This document shows positions 22,295 to 34,800 of a stretch of DNA of 64,000 bases, piece by piece. The stretch is from Siphonodentalium dalli (taxonomy: Eukaryota; Mollusca; Scaphopoda; Gadilida; Siphonodentaliidae): assembly GCA_032622095.1 (NCBI GenBank), contig CP136064.1, positions 128,823,605-128,887,604 of the forward strand. Direction: 5' to 3'. The notes under the pieces are model-generated. The model saw only the letters and a list, made by a program, of their open reading frames with translations. It did no database searches and was not told the origin of the DNA. Positions within the stretch are counted from its first letter, which is position 1, and every line of letters begins with the position of its first letter. The position numbers and the translations under genes were made by a program.

Positions 22295-24197
22295 TAGCTC
22301 AACTTTACTTTGTAAAGTTTGAGCTATTGCCATGGCTTTGTCGTCCGTGTGTATGTGTGTACGTAAGGCGTCAACAATGCAGGCTACAGGTCGTACCTTT
22401 GGTCGGATCATTATGAAATTTGTCATAGCTGTTGACATCAACATTTAGACCAGATTATTAATTTTGGGATCATTCGGAAAAAAAACATGGCCGCCAGTGG
22501 CCATCTTGGATTTCAAAATTCAATCCATTAGCACGGGCTACAGGTCGTTCTGTTTGTCTGATAATCATGAAATTTGTCAAGAATGTTAATAATGACATGT
22601 GGATGGGAACGAGTCATTTTGGGGTCATTTCGGTCAAAAAACATGGCCGCAGCAGCTATTTTGGATTTTACTCTTTGTATGACTAAATCTTTAGCACAGG
22701 CTACAGGTCTTACCTTTAGTCTGATCATCGTAAAATTTTTCATGGCTGTTAAAATTGGAATGTAGATGGGAACGAGTCATTTTGGGGTCATTCGGACAAA
22801 AAATATGGCCGCCAGTGGCCATCTTGGATTTCAAAATGTAATCCATTAACACGGGCCACAGGTCGTACTGTTTGTCTGATCATCATGAAATTTGTCATGG
22901 ATGATAATATTGACATGTAGATGGGAATGAGTAATTTTGGGGTTATTCGGCCAAAAAAACATGGCCGCCAGCAGCCATCTTAGATTTTACTCTTTGTATG
23001 ACTAAATTCTTTAGCACGGGCTGCCGGTCGTACCTTCAGCCTGATCATAGTAAAATTTGTCATGGATATTAACAATGACATGCAGATGGGAACGAGTAAT
23101 TTTGGGGTCATTCGACCCAAAAACATGGCCGCCAGCAGCCATCTTGGATTTTACTCTTTGTATGACTAAATTCTTTAGCACGGGCTACAGGTCGTACTTT
23201 CAGTCTGATCATCATAAAATTTGTCAGGAATGTTAATAATGACATGTAGATGGGAACGGGTCATTTTGGGGTCATTCGGTCAATAAACATTGCCGCCAGC
23301 AGCCATCTTGGATTTTACTCTTTGTATGACTAAATCCTTTAGCACAGGCTACAGGTCGTACATTTAGTCTGATCATCATAAAATTTGTCATGGCTGTTGA
23401 AATTGGAATGTAGATGGGAACGAGTCATTTTGGGGTCATTCAGACAAAAAACATGGCCACCAGTGGCCATCTTGGATATCAAAATTTAATCCATTAGCAC
23501 GGTCCACAGGTCGTACTGTTCGTCTGATCATCATGAAATTTGTCATGGATGATAATATTGACATGTAGATGGGAACGAGTAATTTTGAGGTTATTCGGCC
23601 AAAAACATGGCCGCCAGCAGCCACCTTAGATTTTACTCTTTGTATGACTAAATTCTTTAGCACAGGCTACAGGTCGTACTTTCAGTCTGATCATCATAAA
23701 ATGTGTCAAGAATGTTAATAATGACATGTAGATGGGAACGAGTCATTTTGGGATCATTTGACCCAAAAACATGGCCGCCAGCAGCCATCTTGGATTTTAC
23801 TCTTTGTATGACTAAATTCTTTAGCACGGGCTACAGGTCGTACTTTCAGTCTGGTCATCATGAAATTTGTCAAGAATGTTAATAATGACATGTAGATGGG
23901 AAACGAGTCATTTTGGGGTCATTCGGCCAAATAACATGGCCGCCAGCAGCCATCTTGGATTTTACTCTTTGTATGACTAAATCATTCAGCGCGGGCTACA
24001 GGTCGTACCTTTAGTCTGATCATCATGAATGTTTCATGGCTGTTGAAATTGGAATGTAGATGAGAATGAGACATTTTGGGGACATTCCGACAAAAAAACA
24101 TGGCTGCCAGCGACCATATTGGATTTCCAAATTCAATTCTAAATCTTTCCATTCATTGCTCATCACACAAATTTAACTTCTTCTCAAAGTTGAGCTA
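22295..24197. mobile_element. 1.9 kb inverted-repeat element with eleven ~161 bp internal repeats
   Basis: Ends are TAGCTCAACTTT (22295-22306) and AAAGTTGAGCTA (24186-24197). At the left end the terminal motif folds on itself at once (AGCTCAACTTTAC...GTAAAGTTTGAGCT, 22296-22325). The interior is a tandem array whose units start with CATGGCCGCCAGCAGCCATC near 22486, 22642, 22804, 22960, 23123, 23288, 23452, 23606, 23770, 23932 and 24099, a mean period of about 161 bp. Each unit contains TTTAGCACGGGCTACAGGTC and GATGGGAACGAGTCATTTTG. Short open frames inside are repeat-driven. It is non-autonomous, and no transposase is visible. Confidence 0.8.
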
Positions 24198-27100
24198 CAG
24201 TGTCATTGACACTTTCATTTGAGACATTAAAGAACGAAATATGTCGTTACACCATTAATGATCATTAATACATAATTTGTGTTTATGAAAGTCTGGTTTG
24301 TTTCCAGTACATATTCATTGGAACGTAAACAATTATTCTGACAGAAATCATGTTAATATTGCCTTTCGTTACTGGTTTCCTTGACTCACATATCTCTCAC
24401 TGCTTAATACTTATAATTAAATCAAATGTTCTGTGTTTTGTGTCACTTCTTCATAGCATTCTGTATTCTGCTATTGAAAAGAAAAACAGTTGTAGTATAC
24501 CTTAAATGTATGAAGGCCTTGGTGGGTATCATGTGAACATATTTCCACCTGTCAAAAACCGCTACAAACGAAATAATATTCAAATATAGACAGACTTTGT
24601 TAATATACAAATGAGAAATATCTCATAAACATTATGTTATAGTCGTAAATTTGCCGACTGTTATGTAAACAAAGCATAAAAAGTTACTTTCCTGGTGTTT
24701 CTTTATATTATGATGGTAAACATAAAGAGCGTTCTTTGTTGCTCAATTCCTTATTTGGAAATAATAAAGAGCGTTTATACCATTTGTGTGTGATTAGCCA
24801 GTAGCATTATGCTGCCTTCTCTAACACAATCAGACTCTTGTTTAGGTAAAATTTAGTAGGTCTTTATGTAAGCATGATGTTTAAGGGATAGTGATCGTAT
24901 ATTTGAACCAAAATGTATGCGTTTTAATATTGATCTGTTTACGGTGTTTGGAACAAATATTTTCGACAACTAAACCCTCTCGTCCCTTTAATATAATTAA
25001 TATAACATCCCTCATCCAATAATCTCCAAATTGCATATCTAATTTCAATCCTAGTTACACGTCACACCGCCCTCGATCATCATTTGCCTTTAAACCGAGT
25101 ATACACGGTGGTGTAATAGAACAACCATTAATTTAACCGTAACCGTAGCATATTTACACGTATGCGTGTACGTTTTCACGACAAATCCCCGCCGATCTGT
25201 TATTAATGAACCAAACAATTAACATGTCAACACATTCTGGCCCGCCAATGCTACAGTGTATAAACGTAACGGGGCAAATATGCATATTATATTGACAGCT
25301 AACGAGAACATTCATCACTATCAATCTGATCACCCCTTTCAGTGGATACGATAGAAACTAAACGAGTTGTTACTTCTAATTACCCGTACTTAATTACACT
25401 ACTTGTGTGTTAATAAAGTACGAACCCACCCCAATCAGAACTAAAGGTGAAACATGGGATTTAGAACATTAATATTCACTCTTACACAGTTCCACATTCA
25501 AGGTGTGTCTTGTGTAATTGTATGTCAGTTGTAACGTTGTGAAGCCGCAACCGAACTGAATTATTCTATTGCTAAATAGTTCATGGGTGACCTGATGCAT
25601 GCATCTTAGTTTTCTTGTTGTAATCTGTCTCTGTACCATGTATATTGGAGGAGAGAATAAACATATATATATTTACTCATCGCAATATAGGAGACATCAT
25701 CTTCAGGTTTTTTAACAGTCATGACTGATTATTCTTTCGCATCTAGTTGTATTTATAACAATTTCTATATACTACGATTCTCTCCAACATTTACTACGAT
25801 AGGAATGCACTCCATATATGGAAACGGTTTATTGCATCATGTTGGGAATGTCGCGTCGTCGTAGGAACGAAATATTATGGACACTTCCATAGACTTAATT
25901 CCGATATAGGATGTTCGTGGACTTTCCAAAGAGACTGGGCAGATATACGCCCAGAAAAACATGGCCATAAATAAAGGAGGTAGAGTTATGGTTGAAATAT
26001 TGGCGTCGTATTTCAAGTAGTAGGGTTAGACATGCAGATACATCAGAATAAACATGTACAGAAATATACAGTGTATAGAATATCACCACATGAATTATAA
26101 AGCCAAACACTCCATCATAAAGGAAGCTCAAATGTTCAGATAACCGGGAACAATTTTATTTATATTTTTAATATATTATTTTTAGAACGGTCACATCTCC
26201 CATTTTGAGGAAATCACACCAAGCTTGGGGGAAATGGCTTCAAAAACTCATTTTTTCATATACTCAGTTTTGTTGACAGATTTACCCCTTCCTTACACAT
26301 TATTCTTCAAAACTAGCACCCAAAAAATATAATAGGGCGATAAAAAGTTCTAGAAAATCCAAAACCTGATCGATTTTTTTAACAGTGTTCAAAATATCAG
26401 TCTCCTAGTCCAATAAAATTTGATGAAATTGTCATCAAATAACACATATTTCCCCGAAAAATCTGGCTATCAAACCGGGAGTAGCAATAATAGTGATTTA
26501 AAATTCTACATTGTGCCTATTGTGTCTGGTTGTTGCAATAAGCTCCAAAGATGACAATTTTTTCCATCTGTTTTTAATTCTGCCCGATAAAGGGATGCTG
26601 ACAAGCGATGAAAATAAGAGAACGTACGATCGGCTGCGAAACCTAAAGGGGCTGATTTACACCAATCACATCACAGCTATCGTAGTGCTTTAAAATGGAA
26701 GTTCTGGATATTTTTTCTTAGATATTAGGTTCGTGAAATGAATAAAACCTGAATATTTTATTTCAGTAGAGTGCCCCGAACATATGTTTGTTCTTGGTAT
26801 AAGTTGCTCTATAGGTATATATAGTTGGTATATTTATGCAGTTTGTCTTCAACTTTCCAGACACACGCTCCTTGTTGTTACCATATCAGGAAAAGGCGCT
26901 CTTTATTGTTCCATGCCGAAATGATTCTGTGTTATAAAGGTCGGATTACGTTCAAAGCTTGGTGAATAATTGTTCTATCGTCCGTGGATACTCGTAGAAC
27001 AGGACTCGTATTCACCTACAGGGTTATGCTCAGTGCGAACATAAATCGGATAGATCAGATAGACCTTGCCGCGGTATCAGGGTAGAGGATTATCCAATCA

Positions 27101-30100
27101 ATGGGATTTGACAGCGATCGTAGACTGACCTTTATCGCTAAGCATAGGTTGCATAAAACATGCTAATCACACTCGCCTATGGTGGGCCTGTCTCTTATAA
27201 TCGACTGAGGCGTGCATTGGCTCTTGAAACCTCGTCGATTTGTGTTAATTCGAAGATCCCTATTTTATCATTAAAACTCATTCCGCAGAATATTCCATCT
27301 GAGTCAGTGTACCGCTATGTGTGAGGAAACGCGGATTGTATATGTATTGGTTGAATTATATGTTAGTTCAGCCTGTGTGGTACTTTTATCAAAATGCACT
27401 ATATACAGCATACTGATAGCTTGCGTGACGTAAACGTTTTCGCGCGAGTTTGTGTGCCGCAATAAGTTTTATTACACACTTCAGTCAATATCATGTAATA
27501 ACCAAAATATATTCTGTTTGGTTTCCATGCAATTTAGTTATCTATACGGTATAATCAACGCAATACGATATTCATGCGCCTGTGTTGTTCTGTCTATATG
27601 TACATGCATTTAACAAGCCTTTCCCAGCAGCTGACACTGAACTGGTCAGGTTCGCATGCGTGGGCTGATTAGATCTCCAAAATGTGTATTGCATGGAGTG
27701 GATACCTATGGGATCTCCGAAACTCTCGCACAATCGGCACGCGTCCTGTGTCATATATATTAAACAAGAAGGCTGCGATTTCGGAATAAATAACATTTTC
27801 AGATATATATATGCACAAAAGAACTAATTTTATGATAGAAACACTTTACATTATTATAATATGTTGTTATTGAATCGAAGCAGGTGATCTATCTCAGACA
27901 ACGGGTGAGATTTTGAAGATCATTGGTACTCTAATCGATGGATACGAATTTGACACACTCAGCACAACTAACTGGGGAAATTTCACATGGTCGAAGTCGT
28001 GGGTCCAATAGTTCGGAGGGAAAAATAATAAATTCCACCCTGCATCCGTAACATTTCTGAGACCTGCCATGCATGACCCTTTTTGAGTAAGCTATATATC
28101 GACTCTTATGTCGGTTAACCGGTACGGATTTATAAATATATATTTAGTATTGCTCTCGTATACAATGTATAGGTCAACATAGTCTAGCCGTCTATAGAAT
28201 ATCAACGATAAAACTGTCAAATATGTGGAACAATAATAGTTTGTGTTACCTTTTATTCTGACCACTCTCTTCCTCAAACAACGAAGTCAAACGGGTTTAA
28301 TTTTCACGCGGTTATACCGATATGACAATTGAATACCATTCTTAATGGCATTGCGCGGACTGCTTCTGTAGTCCGGCTCAATGTTAGTGCTCTCCGTTGG
28401 GGTGACCACGCAATTGTCTTTTTATTGCTTGTTTGTGGGTTATATCGGAGGAACTCTACCATGGGAGACATCAATCATCATAATCTGTCGCAGATCTCTG
28501 GATCTACGTTCTGAGCATGAGCAGAATCCACCGGGACGAGTTCGACATACACGAACGTCAAAATATGTCTGGGATCGCGACCCATTTGTGATTGATTGTT
28601 CCCTAAGCGATATTCTACAACAGTCATATCACTGTATTGCTATTGGGTTTGCTTAATAGGACCCTGCCAAAATCCAGTTCCCCATCGACTAATGTCTGCG
28701 ATTGTGCCCCGTGTGTGCATAACCAAAAACAAATTTATGGTGGAAGCGCCATTTTCGTATAGAGTGTTCGGCAAATCCATTAATACAACCAAGTAAAGAC
28801 ACGCCATTTCCATTCGACCTTGAATATGGTGTTTTCGTACACTATAAGGTCAATGAATACAGGAATTAATCCAATTAAATTACATGCATCTTCGTTATTT
28901 CTGAGATTCAATTATTCAAAAATATCATCCAGCAACAGTAAATTAACCCTTTGGGGGGATATCGCTGGTGGTAGCAAACAAGGCAAACTACACACACCAT
29001 GTACCGTCACGCATACATATACATATATATTTTTCGTTATCTTGCGTCACGTTGCGTGCTTGTATTTTTATCTGTGCAAATTCTAGGTACAAGGCGACTG
29101 TAAGTTTCAAAAACGTGTGTGACCGTGTTTGTGTCCACGACCTAGCCACCTCTGCTGCAGGTACATGTAAATGTAATGCGTTCCATGATGTCCCTGAATA
29201 ACATAGTATATAGATAATATTTGTATTATGTAATAATGTATACACTGCTGCGTGAAAAAGGGTCAAGTTACCACGAATTATACGACTGGTTGGGACAATT
29301 TGGGACAAGGAGCAATCTAATGCGCGAAATTCGACAACATCAATCTTAGTTTTCATAACACTGTTAGAAAAATGTCCGTCGCTTTAACGGTGTCATACCG
29401 AGCAACATCGCAACATGGGCCGTTAAACGTATACGGCCAGACTGCAGCATGTTTCACGGTACAAAACCGTTTAAGTAACTGGCAGACTGTGACCAGTAAC
29501 TGTCAGACCGTTGTATTTTTTACGGTTCAACACCGTTTAATTAATATCATGCAAGACCGTAACTAATAAAGGTCAGACCTGTATTATTCACGGGTCAACA
29601 CCATTTTTTTGTTTGTCTTAATTTGTTAATTTACTGTAGAATTAACCAAGTTCCCGTGGTGACAATATGATTTCCTGATAGGCATTACGATTCATATGTT
29701 TTATAATGGTCGAAACTAGTATATTATTCGTAACTGAAAAGTACATCTTAGTTCTTCTATTACGGTCATAGTTTTGATGAAACGTAAATCCTCAATGCAT
29801 AAAGTGATAGACAATACTTATGAAACATTCCAGTTTGCAGAGGATCAAACTCGTTATCTGCCTCGTGGAACGTAATCAGGAAAAAAGGCTGTGCATGCGT
29901 AATGTGTTCACCTTTCACTGACTACTGTATAAATATGGCTGTGAATAAAAACGATAGCAATAATAGCTGAAAAGCCAACCCATCAGTATTCAGTTACGAG
30001 TAATACTAATTTTGACCATTCTAAAATATATGAATCGGCATGCCCTTTTAAGACATAAAAGAATAAAGCCACAGTTAAAACTGAAATTTAATGTAAAAGT

Positions 30101-31639
30101 AATCACCACAATATACCAGTAACAGCTAGTTGGGATTGAAACCTTTAAGACAACATCAGATCCTGTGCGCGATGAATTGACAATGTTCTCCTATAGTCGG
30201 GCACTTTGCGATGAAATCAGACAGCATGATGCACCAAACTGTGTATTACGACACTTAGTATCCATATCAGTGAATCAGCCAAATGTAATTCGATAAGAAC
30301 ATCCAACCAATAGGGGACTCCCGGTCCGTAAATTGTCGTAATAACTTAACATGGCGAATGACGACAATATATCATACCCACACGTTTCAATGAAAATTGA
30401 TGAACATGGGATGAATCGGTCCGTGTAATCGTAATAGTTGTACTTGTAAGTTTGAATTGTAGATATGTGATCACCCGTTACTGCACGGCGTCAGTTCATT
30501 GTTTACGGTGTTGCTGCTGTTGTTGTTGTTGTTGTTGACATTGAAGTTCTTATGAATTACTCTGGTGCGTACAGTACATACTCTCGTGTAAATATAAATG
30601 TATGTGCTTTGAAACAACCAGAACACTGTCAACTGGATTGAACAGTACAAGTTAAAAACAAAACTTGTTACACTGTTAACATTCTAATAGCTGCTATCTT
30701 GTTGTTTTTATTATTGTCACTAGTGGTTGACATCGAAGTTCTTGTTAATTGTACATGTGTTCTCTAGTGTCAGTAGATGTGTCAGTGTTTTGATAGTCAC
30801 AGCACTGTCAATTTCAACATCAACACTGCGTCGAATGAAGTGGCAGCCTCTAGGACTGACCACTTGTCACAATTTAGTGGAAAATATCAATGATTAAGCC
30901 TGTTTTCGCAGATTTGGAACTTGTCCGGTTGACAAAGCAACCGAAGTCAGACCGTCTTAACATTAATCCACAACTGTTTAGGTCAAATTTTCCAAAAACA
31001 ATAGTTTGTACAGCGCTCGCGATGAAATAGGCAAAATGATATAAGAAAATTCGTGAGTGATATAGATACCGGCACTTGGGAATAACGTAATTTAATTACG
31101 GCCGCAACATAAGACGAATGCGGAATGTAATGCACAGAATGAATATAACGGATCATTGTACTGCATACAAACAATTAATAATACATATTAAATATCAGCA
31201 GAGTCAGATTCAGTCATACTGTATGTAGTCACTGCCGTATATAATTTCATCGCCGATAAATATACTATTGAATTTTGACGGCATGAACTTTGAATCACGA
31301 ACAATTTGAATTTCGATCATTTCCAGGCGCATAAAACAACGGTGATTCACCGTACCACCGATGAAACGGTATGGGATCGTCGGATTACGACGGTCCGACA
31401 CCGTCAAACCGGCAGTATTTTTTGACAGTGTACTTCGCGGAAATAAAAAGAATACAAATGATTAGTGAATTATCACTGTTATATCATCTACCATTGGTGT
31501 TGTTATTCTCCTAGCTGTTTGTTCGTTGGAGCTTGCTCAAATTTTGTTGTTGAATAGGCTGGTTCCTGGTCCAGAACTGTGTAAATCTCAAAACGTACTA
31601 ACTTGAACCTGTCTGCATGTTGATATATATGTTTTTCAG
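24198..31639. other. No gene recognised; upstream intron or intergenic
   Basis: I looked for earlier CNG-channel exons (pore/S6, and a C-linker motif such as WFDY) and found none. Small open frames lack splice-flanked homology. Repeats are slight: an ACGGT-rich degenerate patch at 29390-29600 with related sequence at 31315-31420 (CGGT..ACACCGT phrases), a GTT microsatellite at 30510-30538, and AATAAAGAGCGTT at 24722 and 24763. Whether this belongs to the channel gene's intron cannot be decided here. Confidence 0.4.
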
Positions 31640-31894
31640 GAGGCGCCTGAATGGAACAGATATCAATTCCCTCGGACTTCTTCCCGATAAGCTCAAAACT
31701 GAATTAGCTTTACATGTCAATTTGGAAACGTTAAAGAAAGTGACGATATTCCAAGAATGTGAACCGGAGTTTCTTCATGATCTGGTGCTAAAAATGAAAG
31801 CCTTCATCTTCACTCCCGGAGACCTCATATGTCGGAGGGGAGAGGTTGCCAGGGAAATGTTCATCATTGCCGATGGTGTCGTGTCTATTATTAG
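31640..31894 (+). CDS. CNG channel exon a (C-linker end and first half of CNBD)
   Basis: The acceptor is GTTTTTCAG|G and the donor AG|GTAAAT. The exon begins on the third base of a split codon, so at least one upstream exon must exist. It encodes RRLNGTDINSLG, then LLPDKLKTELALHVNLETLK and FQECEPEFLHDLVLKMKAF, followed by FTPGDLICRRGEVAREMFII. These are near-invariant CNG channel blocks. It ends after VVSII and two bases of a Ser codon. Confidence 0.95.
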
Positions 31895-34800
31895 GTAAAT
31901 GGATTTCATATACCCTTTGGAATCAATATTTTCGTTTTTTCATTCTTGTAGTTTGACTTTAATCTTAGGTAAAATAGGTCTCAATTGACGAGAAACTGTG
32001 AAAGCAATGTCTTGAAACATTAGCTCTCATTTCAAAAAATATTATCACCATAGCCCCAAACATTAAAGTTAGTTCTATATTTAGTAGCTACACTCTCATA
32101 TGCGTAAAATGAAGTGAAACATGTTTATGGTGTGATCAAACATGAAAAACATATTACTCAACACTAGTTATTTTCGTTCATTTGACAGCACACACCTCCA
32201 TTCTTTTATATAAATTATATGTAGTAAGTGTCCGACGTTGATTATAATTTGATGACTGAATAGGTGTCGTGTATTACGAAGGGTAAAACTGTAGCTGTTG
32301 AGTTTTCCCACAGTAATCGTTTAATGTTACCTTCTTCCTGCGTGTGTTGTGTATAAATAGTATAATATCAATTCGAAGTATAGTGAAATAAACAGACGTG
32401 TCTTTTAGCCCTATAACCAATCAACCTTATCAAACATAGTATCAGGCGCAAAGTGTTGCCGATTGAAATGGACTGTATAACTATTCAAGCTATCTGCCTG
32501 TCATAAGTGCACTGTGCACCAAAATGTAATGCTTACCCGATGTGAACGAGATGGGATATGAGGTGCAGCGCGCTGTAAGACCTCATATCAGATGGTGATT
32601 GCGCTTAATTTAATTTAATAGACATCTATTACAGCAAGCATCGGTGTGTTCATAGCTTGACAATCTGAATTAACTGCATAACGGATCCCTATAGCTGCCA
32701 GAATAAAATAATTAAAGACACTCCCTCTATCGGCAGTTTTCGCTTCCCCGAATTGCTGTGATGCCATCGCATCAATCATAGCGCAAATGACCGCGAAAAA
32801 GTTTCCTAGAATTTATTGCTCTTGTGAAGTCGAAATTATATATTTTATTTCTGTCTTCGCTGTTTATGATCACTGTAACTCGGGGGTTTGGTGCAAACCG
32901 CGTGTCTGATGTTTACGATAAATATTATCGATATTTAGCAAAGCGTATATCTTTGCGCGATGACTTTTAAATGAAATGAATCCGGAAATGCTCGGGCTGA
33001 TGATAAACATCCACCACATGATAGACGGATGCTGTTGACGCAATCTTCTGTTTTCCGTCGACGTCGAACGCTAGACATCTCGAGGGAGCCCTCAACGTTA
33101 GGTGGTTATGGGTAGAGAGTTCGGTTCATATCGAAGCCGCAAGATGAAAGAATACATTGTATACATGCCAGAAAGTGATTTGTTAGGGTATAGATGTGAA
33201 AATCTACCGATTCCTTGATTCCGGAAGCTTGAAACAGAAAAGTGTTCTTCTGTCTAGAATTAATAAGTTGGTTGGTCGGTGGGTTTTGGATTCTATGATA
33301 TACATGTAATTATAACGACATTGACCTTTTACTGATAATGTTGTGTACAGTATGAGTTTTTCTTGTACTCGTCCAGGTTGTGGTGAAAAGTTATATTGGA
33401 CTCGACACTGGCGTGTCTGACCACAACCTGGACTCGTACAAGAAAAAACATTACCGTGAAATGCGATCCGGTGTTTCGAAAGGCAATTGTATATAGAGGT
33501 ATACAATGATGATTTGGAGATTTCGTGGAATATCTCATTCACGTTAGTCATGCATTTTAGCATATACTGCTATCAAACTCAAGTAACTCCTGTAGTGGTT
33601 AACTGTATTTATAATAGACAGTTTTAGGAATATTTTAGCGATTCTACATTGACACAACATCGATGGAATACCGGTGTAGCAGTTTACCCCCCCCTCCCCC
33701 ATGTGCATGACCCCACCCCGCCGTTACATGGCTCTATAAAGTAATAATTTCTCGCAGTTTTAAGACCATATAGAACAAAATATAAGCGATAAATTCATAA
33801 CATGATTTTGTAAACATTTGTGATACAAGTGGGGGACGATAACCATATGCGCGCTGATAAGTGAGTGGGGATATCCATATCTGGGCATATTCTTTCCCAA
33901 ACCATGACTCAAACAACTTTTTCTCGGAAAAAAGTTAATTTCTCGCCATATCATGACTATATAAAGGAAAATATGCGATACGATCACAAGCCGAACTGTT
34001 GAGCTATAAGAAAGCTACTGGAATATAAAAAATGGTTAAACAATAACAGAATAATATTAATCAAAAAAAGAAGTTTTATCGTCATTTCAAACCATAATAA
34101 TATCAAATAAGTGAGAGAAACATTTGTTTTGTGGGGGGGGGGGGGGGGGGTACACGGGGGGGGGGGGGTGATATCGTGGTGCGCCTGTGGGGGGGGGGGG
34201 TACACGGGGGGGGGGGGGTGATATCGTGGTGCGCCTGTAAGGATACTGCTCCAACATAAAGATATACAACATCTGTCTGGAACACACGTGACCGATAATG
34301 CCTTGTTGTTGTGTCGTTGTGGTGTTCTGAATTGCGTTGATTATAATTAATGTTAAGAGGAATATTGTCTCGTAATATTTTGACTAATTTGGTGTCAATT
34401 ATGATAGGGAATAACAGTTGTTTTATTCCAAGTTTACGGAACTACTCCATTTGTGTCAGTATGTCAAGGACAATGAAGCGTAGCTTCTCATTTGCTGATT
34501 GTTAGTCTGGGACTTACACCCATGTCGTATATTCACCATTACTAGTATTACGGGTCACATACAATTTCTTTGAATAAGTGAACTTTATATATCCGAGTAT
34601 TATTGACGGCTGTTTCGCCTGCGTCTGTTGTATATAGAATATCCCGGCTCATGTTGTTGAGAAACAGCCATGATATTTGTAAATTCTGGCCCCATTATTT
34701 TCTTCCACGACATCGAATCACTTTTAGTAGACTTTCATGTTCTACTGCTTAGGGTGGATACACACATGCATGTAATCTCTGTAAATATCGTGTATTTGGC

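Noticed and set aside
22259-23663. Several ~60-75 codon open frames
   Set aside because: They repeat with the 161 bp tandem unit and have no independent coding evidence.
22486-24197. CRISPR-like regular repeats
   Set aside because: Units of ~161 bp with no spacer/repeat alternation, in a eukaryotic transposon-like setting. It is not a CRISPR array.
26511-26693. 60-codon open frame as an upstream CNG exon
   Set aside because: It has no CNG motifs, no convincing splice sites and an internal ATG start. It is probably chance.
28988-29356. 122-codon minus-strand open frame
   Set aside because: No domain or partner exon is recognised. Frames overlap on both strands, as expected by chance in this stretch.
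33984-34287. Proline-rich minus-strand open frames
   Set aside because: They arise from the G-tract minisatellite and have no support as protein.
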